A DNA stretch of 64,000 bases from Pseudomonas sp. LS1212 (GCF_024741815.1 NZ_CP102951.1:4726001-4790000), one strand, 5' to 3'. Shown: positions 1-7,805, counted from the first letter of the stretch. A program made the numbers and translations. The notes: generated by a model from the sequence alone, not told the origin.

Positions 1-1785
1 CTGGAAGGCGCACGGGAGATCGCCATGCCGGTGGTGTCGATGACCATCACCCTGGCGGCGGTCTACGCGCCCATCGGTTTTCTCGAGGGCCTGACCGGGG
101 CACTGTTCAAGGAGTTCGCCCTGACCCTGGCCGGTGCCGTGGTGATCTCCGGCATCGTGGCGCTGACCCTGTCGCCGATGATGTGCGCCCTGCTCCTTCG
201 TCATGAGGAGAACCCGAGCGGGCTGGCGCATCGGCTCGACATGCTTTTCGAGCGGCTCAAGCTTCGCTACCAGCACATCCTCCACGGCACCCTCAATACT
301 CGTCCGGTAGTACTGGTGTTTGCAGCGCTGGTGCTCTGCCTGATTCCGGTGCTGTTGATGTTCACCCGCTCGGAACTGGCCCCGGACGAAGACCAGGGCG
401 TCATCTTCATGATGGCAACCGCACCGCAGCCGACCAACCTGGATTACCTGAGCGCTTACACCGATGAATTCACCACGATCTTCAAGGAGTTCCCGGAGTA
501 CTACTCCTCGTTCCAGATCAACGGTTTCAACGGCGTGCAGTCAGGCATCGGCGGTTTCCTGCTCAAACCCTGGGACGAGCGTGGGCGCACGCAAATGGAA
601 CTGTTGCCACAGGTTCAGGCCAAACTCGACAGCATCAGCGGCCTGCAAATATTCGGCTTCAACCTGCCGTCGTTGCCCGGGACCGGCGAAGGCATGCCCT
701 TCGCGTTCGTGATCAACACGCCGAACGACTACGAGTCGTTGCTCGAGGTCGCCGAACGGATCAAGGCCCGCGCCGAGGCTTCGGGCAAATTCGCTTTTCT
801 CGACATCGACCTGGCCTTCGACAAGCCTGAGGTGGTAGTGGATATCGACCGGGCCAAGGCCGCGCAAATGGGCGTATCCATGGATGCCCTCGGCGGCACC
901 CTGGCCACCCTGCTCGGCGAGGCCGAAATCAACCGGTTCACCATCGAAGGGCGCAGCTACAAGGTGATCGCCCAGGTCGAGCAGCCCTTCCGCGACAATC
1001 CGGGCTGGCTGAGCCATTACTACGTACGCAACAACAACAACGAAATGCTGCCGCTGTCGACGCTGATCACGGTCAGCGACCGGGCCAGGCCGCGCCAACT
1101 GAACCAGTTCCAGCAGCTCAACTCAGCGATTATCCAGGGTGTGCCGAAGGTCAGCATGGGCGAGGCGATCGAAACCGTGCGCAGCATCGCCGCCGAAGAG
1201 GCGCCGGCCGGTTTTGCCTTCGATTACGCCGGTACTGCACGCCAGTTCGTTCAGGAAGGCAGTGCGTTGTGGGTAACCTTCGGCCTGGCCCTGGCCATTA
1301 TCTTCCTGGTGCTGGCGGCGCAATTCGAAAGCTTCCGCGACCCGCTGGTGATATTGGTGACGGTGCCGCTATCGATTTGCGGCGCATTGATCCCACTGTT
1401 CCTGGGCCTTTCGAGCATGAACATCTACACCCAGGTCGGCCTGGTCACGCTCATCGGCTTGATCAGCAAGCATGGCATCCTGATCGTCGAGTTCGCCAAT
1501 CAACTGCGCCACCAGAAAGGCCTTTCGCCGCGCGAGGCGGTCGAAGAAGCCGCTGCAATCCGGCTGCGCCCGGTGTTGATGACGACTGCGGCCATGGTGT
1601 TCGGGATGGTGCCGCTGATTATCGCCACCGGTGCCGGGGCTGTCAGCCGCTTCGACATCGGCACAGTGATCGCCACAGGCATGTCCGTGGGTACCCTGTT
1701 CACCCTGTTCGTGCTGCCATGCGTCTATACCCTGCTGGCCAAGCCCGATGCCCCCGTCGTTACCCAGCCGGCCTTGACGCCATAA
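1..1785 (+). CDS. RND efflux pump inner-membrane permease, 3' part (MexW-like)
   Basis: The last 594 codons of a resistance-nodulation-division permease; the reading frame is open to the left edge, so the N-terminal third lies outside the window. What is seen is TM segments at both ends of a large periplasmic docking/porter region, including the family sequence SELAPDEDQG near residue 124 and a closing TM block with GLISKHGILIVEFAN. The family is a proton-driven trimeric exporter working with a membrane-fusion protein and an outer-membrane channel. The conserved gene order (colRS and groESL downstream) matches the place of mexW in P. aeruginosa from memory, so a MexVW-type pump is likely; substrate range cannot be read from sequence. 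It ends 4 nt before a strong hairpin terminator. Confidence 0.9.
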   Translation: MEGAREIAMPVVSMTITLAAVYAPIGFLEGLTGALFKEFALTLAGAVVISGIVALTLSPMMCALLLRHEENPSGLAHRLDMLFERLKLRYQHILHGTLNTRPVVLVFAALVLCLIPVLLMFTRSELAPDEDQGVIFMMATAPQPTNLDYLSAYTDEFTTIFKEFPEYYSSFQINGFNGVQSGIGGFLLKPWDERGRTQMELLPQVQAKLDSISGLQIFGFNLPSLPGTGEGMPFAFVINTPNDYESLLEVAERIKARAEASGKFAFLDIDLAFDKPEVVVDIDRAKAAQMGVSMDALGGTLATLLGEAEINRFTIEGRSYKVIAQVEQPFRDNPGWLSHYYVRNNNNEMLPLSTLITVSDRARPRQLNQFQQLNSAIIQGVPKVSMGEAIETVRSIAAEEAPAGFAFDYAGTARQFVQEGSALWVTFGLALAIIFLVLAAQFESFRDPLVILVTVPLSICGALIPLFLGLSSMNIYTQVGLVTLIGLISKHGILIVEFANQLRHQKGLSPREAVEEAAAIRLRPVLMTTAAMVFGMVPLIIATGAGAVSRFDIGTVIATGMSVGTLFTLFVLPCVYTLLAKPDAPVVTQPALTP

Positions 1786-1788
1786 CGC

Positions 1789-1817
1789 AAAAAGCCTCGT
1801 CATTGACGAGGCTTTTC
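1789..1817 (+). terminator. Rho-independent terminator of the RND permease gene
   Basis: An 11-bp perfect stem (AAAGCCTCGTC at 1791-1801 with its complement at 1805-1815) with a 3-nt loop and T residues follows the stop codon directly. A-rich on the left arm, so it may also stop leftward transcription from the small minus-strand gene that ends at 1839. Confidence 0.85.
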
Positions 1818-1838
1818 AGGTTCCAGCGCAGGCTTGTC

Positions 1839-2066
1839 TCAGCCTTGCGGCCTCATCCCTTGAGTGAGTCCAAACATCAGCAGCAACAGATCCTGATCAG
1901 GTTTGACCGCCACCTGGACCTTGGCTGCGCGTGGCAGAGGGCAATGACCGGCCCCCTGCTCAGCGCTCAGTACGACAGGCCCGGGCTCTTCCCAGGCCGC
2001 GAGGGCTGCAGTCGCGACAGCCAACGCTGCGAGCAGAAACAGACCTCTAGCTATTTCTAGTTTCAT
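1839..2066 (-). CDS. Small exported protein of unknown function, 75 aa
   Basis: The first 23 or so residues (MKLEIARG then a run of L, A and V ending in ALA) form a clear Sec signal peptide; the mature part is only about 50 residues with one Cys and several Pro, and I recognise no family. The ATG at 2064-2066 overlaps the TGA of the upstream LPS-kinase gene as ATGA, so the two are almost certainly translated together. That puts this protein in the ColRS-adjacent methyltransferase/kinase operon and suggests an envelope role, which is inference only. The position corresponds to a small hypothetical gene in the same place in other pseudomonads (from memory). Much longer upstream starts exist in this frame but would run through the kinase gene. 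Confidence 0.7.
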   Translation of the reverse strand: MKLEIARGLFLLAALAVATAALAAWEEPGPVVLSAEQGAGHCPLPRAAKVQVAVKPDQDLLLLMFGLTQGMRPQG

Positions 2067-2776
2067 TGCTCTAAACCTTTGACAGCGCCGCCAAACACCT
2101 TCTGATAAAAATAGAGCAGCTTTTTCCAGTCTGCCTGGCTCCAAGACGAATGGCGACGCAATTGCTTGAGGTCGTTGCGTGCGGCACGCTGGCGGCTGAT
2201 GCGGCGTCGGCATTTTTCCAGGTCCAGCAGGGCGACTTCGGCGCGCGCCGCCTCCCCTTCGCCAACAACCCGAACGAAAACGTGCTTGCTGTACAGGCAG
2301 CCATGCTGCCAATGCCCCCGGTGCATGCGCGCCAGGTTCTCGGCCAGGTCCTTGAGTATCTGGTCGTGCACGGCCTCGCCATGGCGCTCACGACCGCCAC
2401 CGGCATAAAAGTCATCGATCTCTTCGAAATCATCCAGCGCGGCGGTCACCAGCAAGCCACGCCATTGATGATCGGCGTCGTGCGCGACGCCACAGAAAAC
2501 CATATCCGGCACCCGCACGTTCAATGCCTGGAACCCCAACAAGGCATCGCGCTCGCGCAATACCGTGGGACGACCGAACGGATGCAGCACGGTGCGGTAG
2601 ATGTGCCCGATCTGACGCTTGGCATAGAGCAACTGGCCATCATCGCTGCGCAGTCTTTGCACGCCGCTTTCCCCACCCCGACGCTGATTGGGCTCTTCAA
2701 CCCATTCACCACGCTGGCGCCAGAAATAGTCGAAGCGACTTTCGCCCGCAGACCCGCCTGCAAAATGTACAGCCAT
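2063..2776 (-). CDS. inaA: Lipopolysaccharide core kinase, InaA/WapQ family
   Basis: A 237-residue cytoplasmic protein with the Kdo/WaaP-type kinase fold: a catalytic-loop-like HGCLYSKHVF and, about 20 residues later, LLDLEKCR, the position of the metal-binding Asp. Family members phosphorylate sugars of the LPS inner core. In P. fluorescens the gene downstream of colRS and a methyltransferase has been called wapQ (putative heptose phosphate kinase); in P. aeruginosa the equivalent is named inaA. I chose the ATG at 2774-2776 because it gives the family-length protein; longer in-frame extensions run into the methyltransferase gene. It lies 7 nt after that gene and overlaps the next small gene by 4 nt, so the three form one operon. 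Confidence 0.85.
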   Translation of the reverse strand: MAVHFAGGSAGESRFDYFWRQRGEWVEEPNQRRGGESGVQRLRSDDGQLLYAKRQIGHIYRTVLHPFGRPTVLRERDALLGFQALNVRVPDMVFCGVAHDADHQWRGLLVTAALDDFEEIDDFYAGGGRERHGEAVHDQILKDLAENLARMHRGHWQHGCLYSKHVFVRVVGEGEAARAEVALLDLEKCRRRISRQRAARNDLKQLRRHSSWSQADWKKLLYFYQKVFGGAVKGLEQ

Positions 2777-2783
2777 TCCCGTT

Positions 2784-3464
2784 TTACCCCTTACGCAACA
2801 AGTACACTCGCCACATGGCGTAGAGCGGTAAAAAATCCAATCGTTCCTGGATCTGGAAACCGGCTTGTACGAACTCCTTCTCGACAGTAGCTGCAGGTAA
2901 CACAAAACGATTCTGGTAACTTTCCTGCCCAACGCCCTGACCGCGGCGCCGCTCCAGTTTTTTGCGTCTCCAGGCCTTGAAGTTGCCATCCACCCAGAGA
3001 GAAACAATCACACTGTCGCGGGTAACCCGATGGAATTCCTTCAATAATGTCATCCGATGCGCCGCCTCACCGATGTGGTGCATCAGGCGCATGGAGAAAA
3101 TGCTATCCACCGCGTTGTCTGGCAAATCAATCGCAAAGGCAGATGTTTGCAAGGGTCGTACCCGTTCGACGATTTCGGGCGGTTGCGACTTGCAGGCAAT
3201 CTCCAGCATGTCGGCCGAGTTGTCTGCGCCGATGATCACCCGGTTGGCTTTTTCTGCCAGCAAAGGCCAGAAACGCCCCGCACCGCAGGGCAGGTCGAGT
3301 ACCAAACCAGGCTCACCGGCCAACTCCAGGGCACGCCTTGCCAGTTGTTCGTCACGTCGATGGGATAGCTTGCGCGACAGGCCGTCCTGATGCTTGCGCA
3401 AATACTCCCGAGCATGTTGCTGGTCGTACTTGTTGGAAAATTCGAGCTTGATGGGGCTACTCAC
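2784..3464 (-). CDS. Class I SAM-dependent methyltransferase
   Basis: 226 residues with a Rossmann methyltransferase core: motif I LDLPCGAGRFWP near residues 56-67, the acidic end of strand 2 in GADNSADML, and a following motif SIFSMRLMHHIGE. The substrate is unknown. It is the first gene of the operon that continues with the LPS kinase, and in P. fluorescens WCS365 a methyltransferase/wapQ operon next to colRS is reported to depend on ColRS and to affect outer-membrane integrity (from memory). A T-run plus CAC element resembling a ColR site sits about 70 nt upstream. No TM segment or signal peptide. Confidence 0.85.
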   Translation of the reverse strand: MSSPIKLEFSNKYDQQHAREYLRKHQDGLSRKLSHRRDEQLARRALELAGEPGLVLDLPCGAGRFWPLLAEKANRVIIGADNSADMLEIACKSQPPEIVERVRPLQTSAFAIDLPDNAVDSIFSMRLMHHIGEAAHRMTLLKEFHRVTRDSVIVSLWVDGNFKAWRRKKLERRRGQGVGQESYQNRFVLPAATVEKEFVQAGFQIQERLDFLPLYAMWRVYLLRKG

Positions 3465-3530
3465 GATGCATCTCCTGAATCATTGCCCGCTACCTTAATC
3501 AGGCAGACGTCATCGTCAGGTCATGCATAT

Positions 3531-3547
3531 GTGAAAAAATCGTCACG
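3531..3547 (-). promoter_or_regulatory. Candidate ColR-binding site
   Basis: Read on the minus strand the segment is CGTGACGATTTTTTCAC. The ColR consensus, as I remember it, is two pyrimidines, N, A, C or G, two N, a pyrimidine, then TTTTTCAC; this fits with one mismatch. It is about 70 nt upstream of the methyltransferase/kinase operon and in the same orientation. An 11-bp palindrome (CGCCATTGGCG, 3546-3556) lies right beside it. No binding data; consensus recalled. Confidence 0.45.
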
Positions 3548-3616
3548 CCATTGGCGAAATGTTTCCAGGTTTGACGGGGTCAGGACAGTGGCTCGGGGCC
3601 ATGTTTCAGGCCCGAC

Positions 3617-4891
3617 TCACGCCTTCGCCAACACCACTTGGAAACGACAACCATGGGGCGCCATCGGTGACAGCGTGACAGTCCAACCCTGGTCATCACA
3701 GATCCGCTGCACCAGCGACAGACCCAACCCCAATCCCTCTCCACGCTTTTCATTGCCGCGAACGAATGGCTGGAACATGGCTTCGCGTTTTTCCTCGGGG
3801 ATCCCCACCCCGCTGTCTTCGACGGTGAAACCCTGGGGCTCGATGTCCAATCGGATAAAGCCCTTGTCGGTATAGTGGGCCGCATTGCGCAGCAGGTTGC
3901 CCATGACAGCCTGCAGGAACGTCGTGTTATAGCGTGCGTCCGAGGTCAGGCCCGGTTGGAAAATCAACCGCAAGCCTTTTTTCTCGATGGGCTCGCGCCA
4001 CAACGCGAGCAGTTCGTCGGCGATCTCGTTCAGCGTTGAATGAGAGGCCATGTCGACCTCATCATGCTGGGCCCGGGCAAGCATGAGGAATGTCTGCACC
4101 AGCTCGCGCATTTCTTCGCAGGCCCGGGCAATCCGCTCGACCTGCAAGCGAGCGCGCTGATCGAGTTGCGGGTTTTCCAGCAGCAGTTCGCAGGAACTGG
4201 CCAGTACCATCAACGGCGTGCGCAACTCGTGACTGACATCGCTGGTGAACAACCGCTCCCGGTTCAAGGCATCGCGCAGACGCCCCAGGGTGGCGTCGAA
4301 CGCCACCGCCAGTTCACCGACCTCGTCGGCTGCATAGTCCGGCGCCAGTGGCGGCGCCAGCCCCAGCAACTGATCGCGGTGGCGCACTTGCTGGCTCAAG
4401 CGTACCACCGGCGCCATGACCCGCCGCGCCAGGACCCAGCCGAGAAATACCGCCAATGCCAGGCTGAGGATGAAGCCTACCACCACCACCGCGAACAAGA
4501 CGCGCTCGCGCTCTTCGAAATCACTCTGGTCCTGCAGCAGCACATAATGGCGACCATCGACCACTTCGACCATGGCGTGGTACGAAAGTCGGTCGCGGAA
4601 TACTTCATGAAAACCAGGGGTCAAGTGACGCAGGTCCTTCGGCAAGTCGAAATCGCCTCTGCCGCCACTGAAGTAGAACAGCTGCCCGGGCTTGGGACGA
4701 TGGCTCCAGTCACCGACGCTGTCCATCAACAGCAACCCCTGCAGGTCGCCGCCCAGGCCTGCGGAAATCAGTTTTTCCTCGACCAGGTGGACGGTGGCGA
4801 CAATCCCCACCGCAAAGGCGCCGGCGACCAAAGCACTCATCAAGGCAAAGGCAATGATGATCCGCTGGGCAAGGCTTTGTTTAAACTCCAT
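3617..4891 (-). CDS. colS: ColS sensor histidine kinase
   Basis: 424-residue inner-membrane kinase: TM1 about residues 10-33, a short periplasmic loop, TM2 about 131-155, HAMP, then HisKA/HATPase. H221 in DVSHELRTPL is the phosphorylated His; the N box is NLLRNAAHY and G boxes are DSGVGIP and GLGLGLS. The residues reported for metal sensing in P. putida ColS (H35, E96, H105 and the E126-x-x-E129 motif) are all present at the same positions, which points to sensing of zinc/iron excess. The start ATG at 4889-4891 overlaps the colR end by 11 nt. With ColR it controls membrane-homeostasis genes, some of which flank it here. Confidence 0.93.
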   Translation of the reverse strand: MEFKQSLAQRIIIAFALMSALVAGAFAVGIVATVHLVEEKLISAGLGGDLQGLLLMDSVGDWSHRPKPGQLFYFSGGRGDFDLPKDLRHLTPGFHEVFRDRLSYHAMVEVVDGRHYVLLQDQSDFEERERVLFAVVVVGFILSLALAVFLGWVLARRVMAPVVRLSQQVRHRDQLLGLAPPLAPDYAADEVGELAVAFDATLGRLRDALNRERLFTSDVSHELRTPLMVLASSCELLLENPQLDQRARLQVERIARACEEMRELVQTFLMLARAQHDEVDMASHSTLNEIADELLALWREPIEKKGLRLIFQPGLTSDARYNTTFLQAVMGNLLRNAAHYTDKGFIRLDIEPQGFTVEDSGVGIPEEKREAMFQPFVRGNEKRGEGLGLGLSLVQRICDDQGWTVTLSPMAPHGCRFQVVLAKA

Positions 4892-5564
4892 CGCGGCCCT
4901 CGGCCAAGCGATAACCGACGCCGTGCACGGTATGCAACAAGGGTTTGTCGAATGGCTTGTCGATGACTTGGCGCAACTGGTGCACATGACTGCGCAAGCT
5001 GTCGCTGTCCGGGCAGTCGTCGCCCCACAAGGCTTCTTCAAGCACTTCGCGGCGCAACACATGGGGGCTTTTCTGCATCAGGACGGCCAGCAACTTCAAG
5101 CCGACCGGATTGAGCTTGAGCAGACGCCCGTCCCGGGACACTTCGAGGGTATCGAGGTCATAGCTCAGGTCGCCTACCTGCAGGCTACGCCGACCACCGC
5201 CCTGGGCACGCCGCAAGACGGCTTCGATGCGTGCGGCCAATTCGGACAGCGCGAAAGGTTTGAGCAAGTAGTCGTCGGCACCGGAACGAAAGCCCTGCAA
5301 GCGGTCGTCCAACTGGTCGCGGGCGGTGAGCATGATGACCGGCGTGTCACGCCGTGCATCTTCGCGCAAGCGCTTGCACAGGGTATAGCCGTCGATACCG
5401 GGCAACATGATATCGAGCACGATCAGGTCGTAATGTTCGGTAGCGGCCAGGTGCAGCCCGGACAAACCATCCTGGGCACAATCGACGGTATAGCCCTTGA
5501 GGCCCAGGTAATCTGCCAGGTTGGCCAGAATATCGCGGTTGTCTTCAACCAATAGAATTCGCAT
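4881..5564 (-). CDS. colR: ColR response regulator
   Basis: 227-residue OmpR-type regulator: receiver domain 1-115 with the acidic pair at ED8, phosphoacceptor D51 in VLDIMLPG, T/K residues in MLTARD and LLKPF, then a winged-helix DNA-binding domain (LKLNPVGLKLLAVLM ... HTVHGVGYRL). The ATG at 5562-5564 (MRILLVEDN) is the family start; an ATG 8 codons upstream is possible but adds residues not seen in the family. It overlaps colS by 11 nt. In P. putida and P. fluorescens ColRS is needed for membrane integrity, metal and phenol tolerance and root colonisation. Confidence 0.95.
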   Translation of the reverse strand: MRILLVEDNRDILANLADYLGLKGYTVDCAQDGLSGLHLAATEHYDLIVLDIMLPGIDGYTLCKRLREDARRDTPVIMLTARDQLDDRLQGFRSGADDYLLKPFALSELAARIEAVLRRAQGGGRRSLQVGDLSYDLDTLEVSRDGRLLKLNPVGLKLLAVLMQKSPHVLRREVLEEALWGDDCPDSDSLRSHVHQLRQVIDKPFDKPLLHTVHGVGYRLAEGRDGV

Positions 5565-5762
5565 GGGCACTTTCTCCGTCCGCAGCATTTAGCCCTCAAG
5601 GCAGGCGCAGCTTAAGGCGAACTTCGATACAGGTACAGGACGTTCAAGGCGTCCGGTCCCATATCATTCTTTTTTACCCCCGGCTCACAGACAAGCTGTG
5701 GCATGCCGGGCACAATATTGGGGGCTTTACGCCAACACAGTTTCATTCATTGCGGACCTTTC

Positions 5763-6509
5763 ATGCCGCCATCCGTTACCCGACCTTACTCTCAACCGCT
5801 CAATTTGTGGCTCTGCCTCGGTATTCCCCTGCTCGGAGCGATTACGCTAATCCTGCTGGAACTGACCTCATTAGACATGGACCTGGCCAGACTGGCCTAC
5901 GATTCCACTGCCGGAGCGTTTATCGGCAAGCACAGTTACTTCCTCGAAACCATCCTGCACGATCGCGCCAAACAGGTGGTCATCGCATTGTCAGTGCTCG
6001 CAATCGCCGTATTCATTTCCAGTTTCATGCTGGGTCGGCTCAAGCCCTACCGCCGAGAGCTGGGTTGCCTGGTGTTGTCGATGGCGCTCGCCACCGGTTT
6101 CGTCACGCCTCTCAAGGCGGTCACTGCCGTACAGTGCCCGTGGAGTCTGAGTGAGTTTGGCGGCAAGGAGACCTACAGCGAACTGCTCAGCCCACGGCCG
6201 CCAACCGATAAGCCTGGCCGTTGCTGGCCCGGCGGTCATGCCGCTACTGGCTTCAGCTTGTTTGCACTGTTTTTCGTGCTGCGCGATCGCCGGCCACGCC
6301 TGGCCCGCGCGGCGTTGATTTTTGCGTTTGCGCTAGGCACCGTATTTTCCATCGGACGCATGCTGCAAGGCGCACATTTTTTCTCGCACAACGTCTGGAC
6401 GGCGGTCTTTTGCTGGTTGATCAGCCTGGGGTCGTATTACGCAGTCTTGTATAGAAACAAGGCAGCAGAAAAAGTGACCGAGCCCGACGCAATTTCAGTG
6501 CAATCATAA
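5763..6509 (+). CDS. PAP2-family membrane phosphatase
   Basis: 248 residues with about six TM segments and the three PAP2 motifs in order: K118-x6-C125-P126 (the usual Arg before Pro is Cys), PGGHAATG with H159, and GR199MLQGAH205FFSH209 (the usual final Asp is His). The pattern fits the PAP2 subgroup with GAHFxSH rather than classic PgpB-like enzymes. These enzymes remove phosphate from lipid phosphates at the periplasmic face. Divergent from colR, with a T-run plus AC element at 5663-5677 that is a poor match to a ColR site, so co-regulation is only a possibility. The ATG at 5763 is preferred to one 20 codons upstream because the extra segment is not hydrophobic or conserved-looking. Confidence 0.8.
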   Translation: MPPSVTRPYSQPLNLWLCLGIPLLGAITLILLELTSLDMDLARLAYDSTAGAFIGKHSYFLETILHDRAKQVVIALSVLAIAVFISSFMLGRLKPYRRELGCLVLSMALATGFVTPLKAVTAVQCPWSLSEFGGKETYSELLSPRPPTDKPGRCWPGGHAATGFSLFALFFVLRDRRPRLARAALIFAFALGTVFSIGRMLQGAHFFSHNVWTAVFCWLISLGSYYAVLYRNKAAEKVTEPDAISVQS

Positions 6510-6519
6510 TCCGACCAGC

Positions 6520-6552
6520 CTCCTCGTTCCCACGTAACGCGGGAATGAGGAG
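6520..6552. repeat. Palindromic CTCGTTCCC...GGGAATGAG element
   Basis: A perfect 12-bp inverted repeat (6520-6531 and 6541-6552) with a 9-nt loop, of the CGTTCCCAC/GTGGGAACG kind that is dispersed in P. fluorescens genomes. It sits between the convergent ends of the PAP2 and DUF3077 genes and may act as a terminator for both, though neither side has a strong T-run. Confidence 0.7.
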
Positions 6553-6563
6553 CTGAGGTGGTG

Positions 6564-6857
6564 TTAAGCCCTCACGCTATCGAGCAAGGCTTCGATCAGC
6601 GCCCGCGCCGATCCCACATTTTGAATGATCGTCAACGCCAGCGCCTTGTCGTTGAGCTCAAGGTGTTCGGCAGCAGCCCAGCCAATGGCGTCTGCACAGT
6701 CGAGCAACATCGCTACTTGCACTAACGCATCTTCGACGGGAATGCCTTCGCGGACGGTGAAGAGTGGACGGTTGTTGCTGTCCAGCGGACCGAAGGCTTT
6801 TTCGGCGGTGTGGGTGATGATGCGGCTTGGGGGTGGATCTGGGGTAATTTTTAACAT
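6564..6857 (-). CDS. DUF3077-type small protein, 97 aa
   Basis: A 97-residue cytoplasmic protein with N-terminal MLKITPDPP and a helical C-terminal half (ALVQVAMLLDCADAIGWAAAEHL) typical of the Pseudomonas DUF3077/DUF6124 families, which occur in many copies per genome and have no known function. The start is supported by a strong Shine-Dalgarno (CAGGAGCTGAACC-ATG). The 5' side carries an inverted-repeat-rich leader (see that entry) and the end of another open frame overlaps its start by 7 nt. Confidence 0.75.
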   Translation of the reverse strand: MLKITPDPPPSRIITHTAEKAFGPLDSNNRPLFTVREGIPVEDALVQVAMLLDCADAIGWAAAEHLELNDKALALTIIQNVGSARALIEALLDSVRA

Positions 6858-7099
6858 GGTTCAGCTCCTGGAGAATTGGAACTGCCACGACCCGCTGTCA
6901 AACAGGTTGGGTGGCAGCTGTACGCGGGTTGACAGACCGGTCTCCAGGATCCCGGCGCACCCGAGGGTGCCCCACGCACAGCCGCCATTGCACAAATAGC
7001 GGACGCAAAAAAAAGCGTCTGCTGTTCGAGGGACGGGACGCTATGCGTCTGGAGGTTCGGTCTGTCAAAACCGGTCACTGAATTGGCAGCGACATTCAA
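6851..7099 (-). promoter_or_regulatory. Structured leader upstream of the DUF3077 gene, with an overlapping open frame
   Basis: Seen directly: TGACAGACCG at 6930-6939 has its perfect complement at 7058-7067; GCACCC-GA-GGGTGC is a local hairpin at 6957-6970; GACGC-A8-GCGTC is a hairpin at 7002-7019; and CTGTCAA/TTGACAG pair across 6895-6936. An 82-codon open frame on the minus strand spans 6851-7099 and stops 7 nt inside the DUF3077 start. I recall similar leader sequences before DUF3077/DUF6124 genes in other pseudomonads, often annotated as hypothetical proteins. I read it as a folded 5' leader rather than a protein gene, but coupling through the frame is not excluded. Confidence 0.4.
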
Positions 7100-7406
7100 A
7101 GGGTACCGGTATGATTCGGTTGGCGCAACTGTATCAGCGATGCATTTAGTGGCGCTCGATCAAGGGCAATTGGAACGCCGCCCTCGTCCCTTTCCTACAG
7201 GAATTTCCATCATGTATGTCATCTTTGGACACTGAGGACCCTGTGAGACTTTATTCATTGTTATTTGCCTGCACTTGAAGCCTTATATTGTAGAGCAGCC
7301 TTTCGATAGCCTCGTCGCCTTTCCATTTTATTAATTCGGCACGCCCTCCCTCGCCTCCCTGCTCTGCAGCTCATGATCGATGTGGATAAATGAGTCCCTG
7401 TCATAC
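7100..7406. other. Intergenic stretch with no recognisable gene
   Basis: About 300 nt of mixed composition, falling in GC towards the right. No open frame with a plausible start and Shine-Dalgarno, no hairpin with T-run and no tRNA-like structure seen. It separates the core genome on the left from the repeat array and the AT-rich type VI cassette on the right, so it may hold an insertion boundary. Confidence 0.5.
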
Positions 7407-7539
7407 CCTACAAATCCTACAAATCCTACAAATCCTACAAATCCTACAAATCCTACAAATCCTACAAATCCTACAAATCCTACAAATCCTACAAATCCTA
7501 CAAATCCTACAAATCCTACAAATCCTACAAATCCTACAA
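7407..7539. repeat. 9-bp tandem repeat array, 14.8 copies of CCTACAAAT
   Basis: Fourteen complete identical units of CCTACAAAT from 7407 to 7532 followed by a partial unit to 7539; no unit carries a substitution. The period is a multiple of three, so frames stay open in both directions (Pro-Thr-Asn on plus, Val-Gly-Phe on minus), which creates apparent proteins of no likely reality. Perfect identity implies recent expansion or strong homogenisation by slippage. It lies about 270 nt upstream of the broken hcp gene. Confidence 0.95.
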
Positions 7540-7741
7540 GGATTTCGGGCGCCTTACATTTAAACAATTTATTTCGATCTATGCGACCAGACCTAAACGA
7601 ACTCAAAGAACATTGCTCCCCTCAATTCCATTCGGAACAGCAGAGGGCGAAGCCCTTTGGGCACAGCGCAGCGATAGTTATGCCCAATTGGCAGGCATTC
7701 AGGCATAGGAGATACATTACATACAATCTACGCAAAGCCCA

Positions 7742-7771
7742 TTGCGTTCAATTTTTATAGGGTGATAATAT
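7742..7771 (+). promoter_or_regulatory. Candidate sigma-70 promoter of the hcp-tlde1 cassette
   Basis: TTGCGT at 7742-7747 and TAATAT at 7766-7771 with an 18-nt spacer, in an AT-rich segment ending about 35 nt before the hcp start, which has the Shine-Dalgarno AAAGGA at 7793-7798. No experimental support. Confidence 0.45.
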
Positions 7772-7805
7772 AAATCGGGAACCTCATTAGAAAAGGACTT
7801 TCAGA

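Noticed and set aside
6851..7099. 82-residue protein upstream of the DUF3077 gene
   Set aside because: No recognised motif and the region is dominated by inverted repeats; treated as a leader, though coupling is left open.
7407..7539. CRISPR array
   Set aside because: The unit is 9 bp with no spacers; a simple tandem repeat.
7331..7606. Minus-strand frame encoding Val-Gly-Phe repeats (and the plus-strand Pro-Thr-Asn frame at 7380-7760)
   Set aside because: Open only because a 9-bp repeat keeps both frames clear; no Shine-Dalgarno and no sequence outside the array resembling a gene.
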